64,000 nucleotides of DNA from DAIDKA01 sp036267975. GTDB taxonomy: Bacteria > Pseudomonadota > Gammaproteobacteria > Steroidobacterales > Steroidobacteraceae. Below are positions 50,695 through 59,429 of this stretch, piece by piece. Both the position numbers and the translations under genes were made by a program. The notes under the pieces were generated by a model that saw only the letters and a list, made by a program, of their open reading frames with translations, ran no database searches and was not told the origin of the DNA. Positions within the stretch are counted from its first letter, which is position 1, and each line of letters starts with the position of its first letter. The stretch spans positions 1 to 64,000 of the forward strand of contig DATAVA010000012.1 in assembly GCA_036267975.1 (NCBI GenBank), read 5' to 3'.

Positions 50695-51677
50695 CAGCGG
50701 TAACGGTCGGGTTGCGAAAGGTAGCGCTGCACGTAATCGCGTATACCTTCCTCGAGCGTCATGAACGGGCGCGTAAACCCGAGGGCGCGCAGCCGGTCCA
50801 TGCGCGCCTCGGTGAAGTACTGGTAATTGGGTCGAATTGCCGGCGGTGTATCCACATAGGTCAGGCGCGGGGGCTTGCCGACAGCGGCGTACAGGGCAGT
50901 GGCGAGTTCCGCGAAACTGCGGGCCTTGCCGGTCCCGAGGTTGAAGATGCCGTTCACCTTTGGGTTGGCCAGCAGCCACAACATGACCTGGACGCAATCG
51001 GCGACGTATACAAAATCGCGCAGCTGGCCGCCGTCGCTCACGCCGTCGCGGTGTGAGCGGAACAGCGTGACGGCTTCGCCGGCGGCAGCAGCCGGGTACT
51101 TCTGCGCCACGACACTTTGCATGCCGCCCTTGTGATATTCATTGGGGCCGTAGACGTTGAAGAATTTCAGCCCGACCCACTGCGCGGGTTGGCCGTTGCC
51201 GAGTGCCACTTCGCGCACCGCCCAGCGATCGAACAGCAGCTTGCTCCAACCGTAGGCATTCAGGGGCCGCAGCTGCGCCATCGCGGTCATCGACCAATCG
51301 TCCTCGAAGCCGGCCTCGGCGCCGCCGTAAGTGGCAGCCGAGGAGGCATAAATGAAGCGCTTGCCGTGCTGCGCACACCAGCGCCACAGCATCTGCGACA
51401 GCCGGAAGTTGGTTTCGACGATCAGATCGCAGTCGGTTTCGGTGGTCGAGGAAATCGCCCCCATGTGCACGACGGCGTCGATGGCCGCGCCGCGATGCTG
51501 GAGCCACGCGTCGAGCGGTTCCGGGGCGACAATGTCGCGCAGTTCCAGTTTGCTGATGTTGCGCCACTTGTCGCCGCAGCGCAGGCGATCACAGATCACC
51601 ACCGGAATACCCTGTTCGGCCAAGGCTGCCGCGAGGTTGGAGCCAATGAAACCGGCTCCGCCAGTGACCAGAATCAT
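50694..51677 (-). CDS. hldD: ADP-L-glycero-D-manno-heptose 6-epimerase
   Basis: 327 residues of the extended SDR family: ILVTGGAGFIGSNLAAAL at the N terminus, HMGAISSTTETDCDLI, FIYASSAATYGG, LNAYGWSKLLFD (catalytic YxxxK), and VGLKFFNVYGPNEYHKG. It epimerises ADP-D,D-heptose for LPS inner core. First gene of the hldD-gmhB-hldE operon. GGAG lies 12 nt before the ATG at 51677. gmhA and waa glycosyltransferases are not in the window. Confidence 0.96.
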   Translation of the reverse strand: MILVTGGAGFIGSNLAAALAEQGIPVVICDRLRCGDKWRNISKLELRDIVAPEPLDAWLQHRGAAIDAVVHMGAISSTTETDCDLIVETNFRLSQMLWRWCAQHGKRFIYASSAATYGGAEAGFEDDWSMTAMAQLRPLNAYGWSKLLFDRWAVREVALGNGQPAQWVGLKFFNVYGPNEYHKGGMQSVVAQKYPAAAAGEAVTLFRSHRDGVSDGGQLRDFVYVADCVQVMLWLLANPKVNGIFNLGTGKARSFAELATALYAAVGKPPRLTYVDTPPAIRPNYQYFTEARMDRLRALGFTRPFMTLEEGIRDYVQRYLSQPDRYR

Positions 51678-51731
51678 CTTGGGGCAGTCTCCAGATCTAA
51701 TGGATGCATGCACTGCAAGTGCGCAGGCGGC

Positions 51732-51737
51732 ATTATA
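51732..51737 (-). promoter_or_regulatory. -10 element of the hldD-gmhB-hldE operon
   Basis: On the minus strand TATAAT (51737-51732) is a perfect -10, about 55 nt before the hldD start in the 197-nt divergent gap to glmS. No strong -35 is seen at 16-18 nt. I saw no other clear element in this gap. Confidence 0.35.
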
Positions 51738-51874
51738 CATAAGAATCAATGGCATACATGGCTGAAAAGGCACGCTTTTCCGACGGCGCGCCGCTCGCCC
51801 GGCTAGCCTTTCGCGGTGTGCGCGAGGATCAGGCAAACTAATCGTACAAAAATGCGGATCGAGGCTTCTTCCTA

Positions 51875-53710
51875 ATGTGTGGAATCGTCGGGGCAATTGC
51901 CGAGCGGAACATCGTCCCCATCCTGATGGAGGGCTTAAGGCGCCTGGAATACCGGGGCTACGATTCGGCCGGCATCGCCGTACTCAACTCCTCCGGCACC
52001 CTGGTGCGGCTGCGGGCGGTCGGCAAGGTGCGTGCCCTCGAGGAGGCAATCGAGCGGGATCCGACGCGCGGCAAGATCGGCATCGCCCATACGCGCTGGG
52101 CCACCCACGGCGCTCCCACCGAGCGCAATGCCCATCCGCATGTCTCCCATGACGGCCTTGCCATTGTTCACAACGGCATCATCGAGAATCATGCGGAGCT
52201 GCGCGCTGACTTAGAGCAGCTGGGCTACAAGTTCATGTCCGAGACGGACACCGAAGTCATCGCCCACCGCATTCATTACCACCTGCGCACCGTCAGTGAT
52301 CTGTTCAAGGCGGTGCGTGCGACCGTCACGGAGCTGGAGGGTGCTTACGCCCTGGCGGTCGTCAGCCAGCAAGATCCGGATCGCCTCATCGTCGCGCGCG
52401 AGGGCTGCCCGGTCGTGCTGGGACTGGGCGTGGAAGAAAACTTCGTCGCCTCTGATGTGGCCGCGCTCTTGCCGGTGACCCGCCGCTTCGTGTTCCTCGA
52501 AGAGGGTGATGTCGCTGAAGTGGGACGCAACAGTTACCGCATCCTCGATCGCCAAGGCAACAGTGCCGACCGTCCGGCCCGCGATAGCGAACTGTCGGCA
52601 GATGCCGCCGAGAAAGGCCAGTACCGGCATTTCATGCTCAAGGAAATCCACGAGCAGCCGCGCGCAATCGCCGATACATTGCAGGAGCGCGTGGCCAACG
52701 GCCGGTTGCTGGAGGCCGCGTTCGGTCCGGAGGCGACCGCAGTATTCAAACGGACCGAGTACGTCCACATCGTCGCGTGTGGCACCAGTTTTCATGCAGG
52801 CCTGGTCGCACGATACTTCATTGAACAGATCTGCAGGATCCCGTGCACCGTGGAAGTGGCCAGCGAGTACCGCTATCGCCATCCGGTCGTGCCGCGCGGT
52901 TCGCTGTTCGTGGCTCTCTCGCAGTCCGGCGAAACCCTCGATACCCTTTCGGCGCTGCGCCTCGCACGCCAGGCGGACTACCTTTCCACGCTGGCGATCT
53001 GCAACGCGCCGGAGAGCGCACTGGTCCGGGAATCATCCCTGGTCATGCTGACCCGCGCGGGTCTGGAAATCTGCGTGGCCTCCACCAAGGCCTTCAGCAC
53101 GCAATTGACCGCATTGGGGATGCTGATCGTGGCGCTGGCGAAGCATCACGGCGCCGACGCCGAGCGCGAGCGCGCGCTGGTGGCGCGACTGGTGGAATTA
53201 CCAGCGCTGATCGAGAAGACCCTGGCGCTGGACCCCGTGATCCAAAAACTCGCCGAGCGCTTCGCCGACAAGCATCACGCCCTGTTTCTCGGTCGTGGGG
53301 CGATGTACCCGATCTCCATGGAAGGCGCGCTGAAGCTCAAGGAGATCTCCTACATCCACGCCGAAGCTTATCCGGCCGGCGAACTCAAACATGGTCCGCT
53401 GGCGCTCGTTGACCACAACATGCCGGTGATTGCGGTCGCGCCCAACAACGAATTGCTGGAAAAGCTTAAGGCGAACCTCATGGAGGTGCGGGCCCGCGGC
53501 GGTGAGCTGGTCGTGTTCGCGGATCCCGAAGCCGGCTTCCAGACCACCGCTGACGTCACCGTGATCAACATGCCGCGGCATGTCACCGCCTTCCAGGAGC
53601 CCATCATCTACACCATTCCGTTGCAGCTGCTGGCATACCACGTGGCCATTCTCAAGGGCACCGACGTGGACCAGCCGCGCAACCTCGCGAAGAGCGTGAC
53701 GGTGGAGTGA
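51875..53710 (+). CDS. glmS: Glutamine:fructose-6-phosphate aminotransferase
   Basis: 611 residues. The N-terminal glutaminase domain starts with the nucleophile Cys2 (MCGIVGAIAERN) and has RLEYRGYDSAGIA and HTRWATHGAPTERNAHPH. Two SIS sugar-isomerase domains follow (about 290-430 and 460-600): ACGTSFHAGLVARYF, ALSQSGETLDTLSALR, GRGAMYPISMEGALKLKEISYIHAEAY, and the C-terminal LAKSVTVE. It makes glucosamine-6-P, feeding GlmU. No glmS ribozyme-like sequence was recognised upstream. Confidence 0.98.
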   Translation: MCGIVGAIAERNIVPILMEGLRRLEYRGYDSAGIAVLNSSGTLVRLRAVGKVRALEEAIERDPTRGKIGIAHTRWATHGAPTERNAHPHVSHDGLAIVHNGIIENHAELRADLEQLGYKFMSETDTEVIAHRIHYHLRTVSDLFKAVRATVTELEGAYALAVVSQQDPDRLIVAREGCPVVLGLGVEENFVASDVAALLPVTRRFVFLEEGDVAEVGRNSYRILDRQGNSADRPARDSELSADAAEKGQYRHFMLKEIHEQPRAIADTLQERVANGRLLEAAFGPEATAVFKRTEYVHIVACGTSFHAGLVARYFIEQICRIPCTVEVASEYRYRHPVVPRGSLFVALSQSGETLDTLSALRLARQADYLSTLAICNAPESALVRESSLVMLTRAGLEICVASTKAFSTQLTALGMLIVALAKHHGADAERERALVARLVELPALIEKTLALDPVIQKLAERFADKHHALFLGRGAMYPISMEGALKLKEISYIHAEAYPAGELKHGPLALVDHNMPVIAVAPNNELLEKLKANLMEVRARGGELVVFADPEAGFQTTADVTVINMPRHVTAFQEPIIYTIPLQLLAYHVAILKGTDVDQPRNLAKSVTVE

Positions 53711-53760
53711 AGGCGATCCGGCGGATTCGGGTCAAATCGCCACGCCAAAACTGGACGACC

Positions 53761-53967
53761 TTATCGAGGCTGATCATCCTCTCTCACCGTGGTGCTACTT
53801 GAAGTTTCCTGTTGTTCGGGCTTGATGAGCGGGGGCGTGTGTCCCTGGATCAGCCCCGCATGGGCTGTGATGACCACACAGATTGCGAATGAGCAGAAGG
53901 CCAGGTTCCATGCCGTGATGTTTTTCAGACAGTGCGCGACCACCATTCGAAGGACTATGTTCTTCAT
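53761..53967 (-). CDS. Possible small single-pass membrane protein (68 aa)
   Basis: The frame encodes a basic N terminus (MKNIVLRMVVAHCLKN), one hydrophobic helix (about 19-41, AWNLAFCSFAICVVITAHAGL) and a polar tail (PPLIKPEQQETSSSTTVRED). AAAGGG lies about ten bases before the ATG and a TATAAA occurs just upstream, so expression is plausible. An overlapping 67-codon frame on the other strand (53789-53992) is the competing reading. No family recognised. It lies 44 nt behind the orphan gene at 54012 on the same strand. Low confidence because of length. Confidence 0.4.
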   Translation of the reverse strand: MKNIVLRMVVAHCLKNITAWNLAFCSFAICVVITAHAGLIQGHTPPLIKPEQQETSSSTTVREDDQPR

Positions 53968-54011
53968 GATCCAGACCCTTTATAAAGAGTAAGTCGCTTG
54001 AACGGGTTCAG

Positions 54012-55757
54012 TTACACGCACATCAACCTCAGCACTGCAGCAGCCGCGCGGGGCAAGCCGACAATCTTCACATCGCGCCCCGTCCCGAGGACATCGGTGA
54101 GCAGATCCTTGGTGATCGCGACCCATCCGCCGGAGGTCTGATAACTGACCAGGAAGGTGCCCTCCCGCCGATCGTGCAGGAGTGCGGCTTCATCATCAGG
54201 ATGAGCTTTATGCTCCGCCACGATCTGCGGGTCCGAGGAGCCGATATATTGGATGGGCAGCTCCGGAATCTGCGACACCTTCGGGTCCTGCTGCGAATCG
54301 TCGCCGGTCAGGATGATCAGGCGTCCGGTTTGAACGACCGCGTTAGCGTCGTGCTCGGCAACGTGTCTGCGCAAGGCAGTCTCGATCCGATCGAATATTT
54401 GTTCGGCAAACCGCTGGGGGTAGTCGAACTGCCGTTGCACCTGCGGGTCGATGTGCGGCAGCTTTCGCCAGCCGCTCACCCAGGCGAGCTTGTCGGCATT
54501 TCCAGCGGTGAAGACATCTTCCACGCTGAAGGCGGGCGCGGGGTCGGGGAGCAGGGTCTTCAGTGCCATATGCTCGGTGAGGTTGGATGAAAATCCATAA
54601 ATGACCCCGTATGGGGAATAGGTGCCCGGAATCGGCCTGAAATGCGGACAATCCTCGCGCAACGCCTTCGCCAGATGACTGATCAGTTCCGCGTACTCGC
54701 CCAACAGCTGCACGTGTCGGCATCCCATGGGCGTATATGCAGACCGCCCTTCACCATCCGTCGTTATGAAAAGGTGCTCGATCATGCTGTAGGCACCCAC
54801 CAGATCGACGCGATTCACGAATAGCTCAGGATCCGCGGATATGCCCTGGCAAATGGCGCCAGCCAGCTCAAGTCGCTGCCGTTGGTTACCGCTGTGGATC
54901 GCGAGGTCATAGGCCTCGAGCAGCGGCACGAGACTTTGAATCGACAGGGCGATATCGAGGGCATTGGAACTGCGCGCCTTGAGCACGAGGCCGTTCTCGG
55001 CCATTGATACACCATTCTTCAGGATGTAGTGGCGCAGCTGTGAACGCAGGTGGCCGCCGGCCATCTGCACACTGGCCTTGTCGATTTCAATCCGATCCTC
55101 TGACGCGAGGCTGGTGGCGATATGTTCCGCAATGTCGAAGTAGGCCGACAATTGTTCGGTCGTGGGACTCTGCGCGAGCGGGAACAGCCAGCGCGCATCG
55201 CGTACGAACACCGGCTGGTCGGGCGGTGAATCTTTCCACAGTTGCCCGAGCAGGTGCTGAATCTGCGGCAACCGACTGCTGGCCTGGTCCGCACCTTCAT
55301 CCCAAAGGCGCATGCTCAACAGTTCAAGGCAACGGATCACGTACGCATTGAACAGGGTGTGAGCGTATCGGGCGCGGCCGTTGCGACCGGGCCAGCGCGT
55401 CTGCTGCCAAAAATGAAAGCCGCGTACCATCATTTCGCCCGGGTCAATCAGGTCGTTATGCATTCCGGGCATTACGTTGGGCTTGAATCCACTGACCCAG
55501 TGCGCTGCTTTCAACTGACCTCGAAGATGGGATTGTTCGGAGGCGAGTGCAGCCACCGCGAAGAAACAATCCTCGAATTGGCGGCTGAGGAGTGGAGCGT
55601 CCTGCCGATACCCTTCCGGCCGGCGCTGAGCGTTCAACAGCTCCTGGACTCGTTCGACGATTTCAGAGCGGCGGCCGAGGAATACCTGCAGAAGTTCGAC
55701 ATGCGCCTGGAATGGCACCTCGCCAGGACGTGCATCCGTCACAACCTTCCCCACCAT
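54012..55757 (-). CDS. Orphan protein of unknown function (about 581 aa)
   Basis: A long open frame on the minus strand; the ATG at 55757 is used, and a TTG at 55835 would add 26 residues. No signal peptide, membrane segment or nucleotide-binding motif is visible. The protein looks mainly alpha-helical up to about residue 330 (LLSMRLWDEGADQASSRLPQ, IEIDKASVQMAGGHL), then mixed. Recognisable unusual stretches are MPGMHNDLIDPGEMMVRGFH, YSPYGVIYGFSSNLTEHM and SGGWVAITKDLLTDV. I do not recognise a family. DNA here looks less G+C-rich than the flanking housekeeping genes. It is divergent from the BlaI/M56 operon. Confidence 0.72.
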   Translation of the reverse strand: MVGKVVTDARPGEVPFQAHVELLQVFLGRRSEIVERVQELLNAQRRPEGYRQDAPLLSRQFEDCFFAVAALASEQSHLRGQLKAAHWVSGFKPNVMPGMHNDLIDPGEMMVRGFHFWQQTRWPGRNGRARYAHTLFNAYVIRCLELLSMRLWDEGADQASSRLPQIQHLLGQLWKDSPPDQPVFVRDARWLFPLAQSPTTEQLSAYFDIAEHIATSLASEDRIEIDKASVQMAGGHLRSQLRHYILKNGVSMAENGLVLKARSSNALDIALSIQSLVPLLEAYDLAIHSGNQRQRLELAGAICQGISADPELFVNRVDLVGAYSMIEHLFITTDGEGRSAYTPMGCRHVQLLGEYAELISHLAKALREDCPHFRPIPGTYSPYGVIYGFSSNLTEHMALKTLLPDPAPAFSVEDVFTAGNADKLAWVSGWRKLPHIDPQVQRQFDYPQRFAEQIFDRIETALRRHVAEHDANAVVQTGRLIILTGDDSQQDPKVSQIPELPIQYIGSSDPQIVAEHKAHPDDEAALLHDRREGTFLVSYQTSGGWVAITKDLLTDVLGTGRDVKIVGLPRAAAAVLRLMCV

Positions 55758-55942
55758 GAATCGGAGGGCAAAATGGTGCCTGAACCTGGTCCGGCCGGGC
55801 AAGAAATTGTCAGAGCACCGTGAGCACTGCGGCAATCACCATGGCAACCGCCGTGACGCCGTGGATGCTGACTGCGGGGTGGGGATACGGCCGGCCGGAT
55901 CCTACTGGCCTTGGCGGTGGCCGGAGAATTCACGCGCACCGC

Positions 55943-55970
55943 TTGCGCGCCTGAACCTAAGTGCTACAAT
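55943..55970 (+). promoter_or_regulatory. Promoter of the blaI-like / M56 operon
   Basis: TACAAT (55965-55970, 5/6) has TTGCGC (55943-55948) 16 nt upstream. The start would fall near 55977 inside the operator, leaving a leader of about 27 nt with AGGAAGG before the ATG at 56004. Repressor bound to the overlapping inverted repeat would block it. Confidence 0.48.
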
Positions 55971-55977
55971 CGGTAGC
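55963..55977. promoter_or_regulatory. Inverted-repeat operator for the BlaI-like repressor
   Basis: GCTAC-AATCG-GTAGC is a perfect 5-bp dyad with a 5-bp centre; GCTACAC follows directly as a third half-site (55978-55984). BlaI/MecI repressors recognise TACA/TGTA-type dyads in promoter regions, and the first TACA here overlaps the -10. Position directly before the blaI-like gene makes autoregulation likely. Confidence 0.5.
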
Positions 55978-56003
55978 GCTACACACCGTCGAATGAGGAA
56001 GGT

Positions 56004-56375
56004 ATGCGGGCAGATCTGGGAGAGCTTGAGCGTGAAGTGCTGCATATCGTGTGGCGATCGGGTCCGGCAAGTGCCGATCAGGTCCGGCAGGCGCTGCGAC
56101 GTCCCTTGAAGGAGTCGACCATCCGGACGGTGCTCAGCCGCCTGGAGGCCAAGGGCTATCTCGCGCATGGCCGCGCACAACGCACCTTTATGTATCGAGC
56201 CGTGAAGTCTCCCGCGCATCTGGCAGCCCGAGCCGTGCAGCGGGTGGCCGACTGGTTCTGCGACGGTTCAGTTGATGCGGTACTTCTGGGAATGGTGGAG
56301 GCCAAGGTCCTGAGCCGGCGGGATTTGCGACGGCTCGTTGAAAAGGTCGAAAAAGGCAATACCGGAGAAAAGTGA
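56004..56375 (+). CDS. BlaI/MecI/CopY-family transcriptional repressor
   Basis: 123 residues: a winged helix (about 5-70) with LGELEREVLHIVWRSGPASADQVRQAL, ESTIRTVLSRLEAKGYL and RTFMYRAVKS, the canonical MecI/BlaI DNA-binding domain, then a dimerisation tail with FCDGSVDAVLLGMVEAKVLSRRDLRRLVEKVE (here GSVDAVLLGMV matches the family's GS..ALL..L). It should repress its own operon until cleaved on a signal from the downstream membrane protease. The stop overlaps the next start (TGATG). AGGAAGG precedes the ATG. Confidence 0.94.
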   Translation: MRADLGELEREVLHIVWRSGPASADQVRQALRRPLKESTIRTVLSRLEAKGYLAHGRAQRTFMYRAVKSPAHLAARAVQRVADWFCDGSVDAVLLGMVEAKVLSRRDLRRLVEKVEKGNTGEK

Positions 56376-57664
56376 TGGTCACAGCTGTGATTGAGGCGGC
56401 CCTGCGCGGCAGCGCATTGCTGGCAATGATGTGGCTCGTGCTGAAGGCCGTCAGGGTGCGGGACCTTGCGGCGCAGAAGAATGCCTGGACGCTCGTCGCC
56501 GCAGCGTCACTGGTCATGCCATTCCTGTCGCGCGCGGCCGTCTCCGTCGCGCCACCGCTTGCTGTGTTCCGGTCGCGGCCGGAACCGCTGCCTGTTACGC
56601 AGACGTGTTTGATCATCTACCTGCTGGGGCTGGTGGCACTGTCACTGCGATTCATCATCGGACTGTGGATGGGTGCCAGGCTGCGACGCCGCGCGGTGAG
56701 GTTATCGAGCCTGTCGACGGACCGGCTCGATGTGCGAGTCAGCCCCGCATTGCGCGGTCCGGCATCCTTCGCCTCGACGATACTGCTCCCGTCCGCATAC
56801 GCGTCCTGGGACAAGCCTATGCTGGCGGCCGTCCTGGCACACGAGCAGGCCCATGTTCGCAACCACGATTGCTACCGCCTGTGGCTGGCCGCGCTGTACC
56901 GAGCGGCCTTCTGGTTCAACCCATTTGCGCATCTGCTCTATCGGCACCTGCACATGCTGAGCGAGCTGACCAGCGACGCCGCCGCCACCGCCGCACTCGG
57001 CGACCGGGCCGGTTACGCCGAGATCCTGCGTCGCGTCGCCTCTCAACAGCCGCTCTTGGCCGCGACCGTCGCGATGGCGACGCCGTCGACGCTGAGTCGC
57101 CGCATCAAGATGCTCGCGCAGAATTCCAACCCCGGCGCGCGCCTGGGCGGCAGGCAGACTGCGGTTCTCATGTGCGCGATCCTCATTCTCATCGCGGTTG
57201 CGGCCGTGCCCATGGGACGTGCCACGGCCCTGGCCGCCGAACAGGTCGCGAATCTGGAGTTTTACCTCGTCGATGCGCACGCCAATGCAGAGCTGGCGCA
57301 GCAGACGGGGAAGGTGCCCACCGGTGACAGGCTCTACCAGGCGAACGGCCGGCCAATTCTCCTGAAGCGCAAACCCGTCGTCTCGAGTGCCGAGCTGAAG
57401 CAGGTCGATACCAAGGAAACTGAGGACGGAACTGTCGTTCAAGTCCGGTTTAACGCGCGGGCTTCAGCGTCCCTGTTGCGTGCGACCCGTGAGAATATCG
57501 GTAACCAGATGGCCGTCGTCTACTCGGAACACAGCCGGCCCGGCCGTGTGATCTCGGCCGCGACCATTCGCGGGGCGTTCGGAACACAGTTTCAGATCAC
57601 GGGGCTGAGTCCGAAGGAAGCCCAGACACTGGCCTCGCAGTTTGGCCACGCACTCACCCGATAA
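56375..57664 (+). CDS. BlaR1-like M56 membrane metalloprotease with SecD P1-head-like C terminus
   Basis: 429 residues. Three membrane segments (about 5-25, 34-55, 75-98) precede the zinc protease motif VLAHEQAHVRNHD (HExxH, about 154-166) and FNPFAHLLYRHLHMLSELTSDAAA. A fourth segment (about 265-285) leads to a periplasmic domain (about 290-429) that, unlike BlaR1, has no penicillin-binding fold. Instead NGRPILLKRKPVVSSAELK, NIGNQMAVVYSEHS, GRVISAATIRGAF and ITGLSPKEAQTLASQ follow the order of the SecD P1 head region (xRLAIVLDG..VxSAPxI....QITG..s..EA..LA). Signal sensing by this domain is inferred. Confidence 0.85.
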   Translation: MVTAVIEAALRGSALLAMMWLVLKAVRVRDLAAQKNAWTLVAAASLVMPFLSRAAVSVAPPLAVFRSRPEPLPVTQTCLIIYLLGLVALSLRFIIGLWMGARLRRRAVRLSSLSTDRLDVRVSPALRGPASFASTILLPSAYASWDKPMLAAVLAHEQAHVRNHDCYRLWLAALYRAAFWFNPFAHLLYRHLHMLSELTSDAAATAALGDRAGYAEILRRVASQQPLLAATVAMATPSTLSRRIKMLAQNSNPGARLGGRQTAVLMCAILILIAVAAVPMGRATALAAEQVANLEFYLVDAHANAELAQQTGKVPTGDRLYQANGRPILLKRKPVVSSAELKQVDTKETEDGTVVQVRFNARASASLLRATRENIGNQMAVVYSEHSRPGRVISAATIRGAFGTQFQITGLSPKEAQTLASQFGHALTR

Positions 57665-57673
57665 TTCGTGACC

Positions 57674-59227
57674 TCAAGGCGAGCGCAACAACAAAGCATC
57701 GATGAGCGTGCGCATGCGACCGTTCGCGCCGGACAGTTCCTCGATCAGATCGCGCGCGCCTTCCGGAAGGCTCGCCCCGAATTGCTCCAGGACGCGGCGT
57801 GTACCGGCGTCGATGGAACTCATGGGGGAATCGAGGTCGCTGGAAACCGCCGCGGAAAAAGTCGCCACGCGGCCCTCCAGGTCCGAATTCAGCACACGCA
57901 GTGCGGCTTCGCTCTCGCGCAGGCGGGACTCCACGGCTTTCTGCTCGCGCAGATCGCGCAGGATCGATGTCAACAGCTTCAGCTCTCCGGTCCGGTCGCG
58001 GTGCGCCACCATCGTCTGCCATACCGGAATCTCGGTTCCCTGGTCGGTCTGAAGGCGCACCTCGCCGCGCCAATAGCCATTGCGGAGCGCTTCCGGAACG
58101 ATCACCTCGTTGCGAAACTTCAACGCCTCGGGGGAATAGGATTTCGAAATATGCTGGTCCTGGAACTCGACCAAACCGGTACCCTCGGTGGGCTCATGAG
58201 TCTGGTATGCGGCCTGATTGATGTACACGGGATTGCCGTCGAGGCCGACCGTCACGACCGGGTCCGGCAGTACCTCGACGATCGAGGCAAGCATGCGGTT
58301 GCGCTCGGTCAGCTGCGCGCCTTCATTCGCGTACAGGGCCAGGGTCACGAAGTCCGACAGGCTTTCGACAAAGGCCAGCTCCGTCTCGTACCAGGAGCGC
58401 ATATGGCCGACGTGCTCATGGCAGATCACGCCGATGGTGCGGCCGCCGCGCACGATGGGTGCGTCCAGCATGGATGCGATACCCAATGGACGCAGATAGG
58501 AGTCCGCCAGTTCGCTGGTGAGCGGATCGTGGATCGCGTCGGTCGCGACAACCAGTTGGTCGCCGGTCAACGCGGCCTTGTAGCGCGGACAACCGGCCAG
58601 CGACAGCACGGAGCCTTCCAGATGCAGATAATCAATGCTGCTGAACCGGTCAGCAGCCACCAGCGATTGCCCGGTTTCGTCGAACATCCAGATGCCAACC
58701 CGCGCCACCCCGAGCGCGCGCGCGGCCCGCTCAGTCATCAGGTGATAAACGCGCTGCATGTCACCCGCGCGCGCCGCCGGCATGATTTCGGCGAGCAGCC
58801 CGATGGCGACCGGCCGAAAGTGATCCAGATAGCGGTTATGAAGACTCCAGCTGCGGTCCCTGATTGAGAGTCGAACTCCCTGGTAGGTGGCCGCCGCATC
58901 GTGCAGCGGTTGCCAGGACATCGTCACCCACACAACCGAGCCGTCCTTGCGCACGATCCGGACCGGCAGGTCATTCCCCGGGCGCTGCTCGCCGACGAAA
59001 TGATCGAACAGTTCGAAAGTGACGTGGTCGTCTTTCGCCACCAACGGCCACGGAAAGCGCTCCATCGCACGGCACTCGGCGGCGCTGTAGCCGGAAATGG
59101 CCGATCCGGCCCGGCTCGTCCAGCGCAGCGACTCGTCCGGGCTGATCCACGAATCCCAGTCGTAGCTACCCTCGGCGATCATTCGATAGTCGTCGAGTGA
59201 GGGTCCGCCGCGGACGTTCGTGGTCAC
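57674..59227 (-). CDS. PAS-GAF-PAS sensor with degenerate, truncated histidine kinase end
   Basis: 517 residues from GTG 59227 (GGGGAG at ideal distance). PAS 1 (about 15-125: WDSWISPDESLRW..ISGYSAAECRA), GAF (about 140-300: ALGVARVGIWMFDETGQSL, SMLDAPIVRGGRTIGVICHEHVG), PAS 2 (about 315-440: SIVEVLPDPVVTVGLDGNPVYIN), then a DHp-like helix hairpin up to the stop. The phospho-acceptor region reads AVSSDLDSPMSSIDAG where active kinases have VSHDLRxPL: the His is Ser. The protein ends right after the second helix, with no ATPase domain. It can sense and dimerise but not autophosphorylate. Confidence 0.85.
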   Translation of the reverse strand: MTTNVRGGPSLDDYRMIAEGSYDWDSWISPDESLRWTSRAGSAISGYSAAECRAMERFPWPLVAKDDHVTFELFDHFVGEQRPGNDLPVRIVRKDGSVVWVTMSWQPLHDAAATYQGVRLSIRDRSWSLHNRYLDHFRPVAIGLLAEIMPAARAGDMQRVYHLMTERAARALGVARVGIWMFDETGQSLVAADRFSSIDYLHLEGSVLSLAGCPRYKAALTGDQLVVATDAIHDPLTSELADSYLRPLGIASMLDAPIVRGGRTIGVICHEHVGHMRSWYETELAFVESLSDFVTLALYANEGAQLTERNRMLASIVEVLPDPVVTVGLDGNPVYINQAAYQTHEPTEGTGLVEFQDQHISKSYSPEALKFRNEVIVPEALRNGYWRGEVRLQTDQGTEIPVWQTMVAHRDRTGELKLLTSILRDLREQKAVESRLRESEAALRVLNSDLEGRVATFSAAVSSDLDSPMSSIDAGTRRVLEQFGASLPEGARDLIEELSGANGRMRTLIDALLLRSP

Positions 59228-59429
59228 CGCATTCTCCCCGGGGTGTGCGCACCACGATAGCACCAGCGTATGCGTTGTGAGACGACGTCCCGATTTCGCT
59301 GGCGCAACGCAGCACACCTGTAGGTGCATGCTGAGATGGCCTCACGCTATTCGCCTCTGCCTCCTGGCCCGGCGCTCGAAGAGCATCAGGTTGCAGGTCC
59401 GGCGCGTTGCCGAGACCAAGGAGGCGAGA

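Noticed and set aside
53789..53992. 67-codon plus-strand frame after glmS
   Set aside because: It overlaps the minus-strand small membrane protein, has no ribosome-binding site at its start and shows no signal or family pattern.
55758..55835. 26-residue N-terminal extension of the orphan protein from a TTG start
   Set aside because: The extension (Cys/Arg-rich, out of keeping with the rest) begins with TTG and lacks a convincing ribosome-binding site, although the ATG at 55757 is not well supported either.
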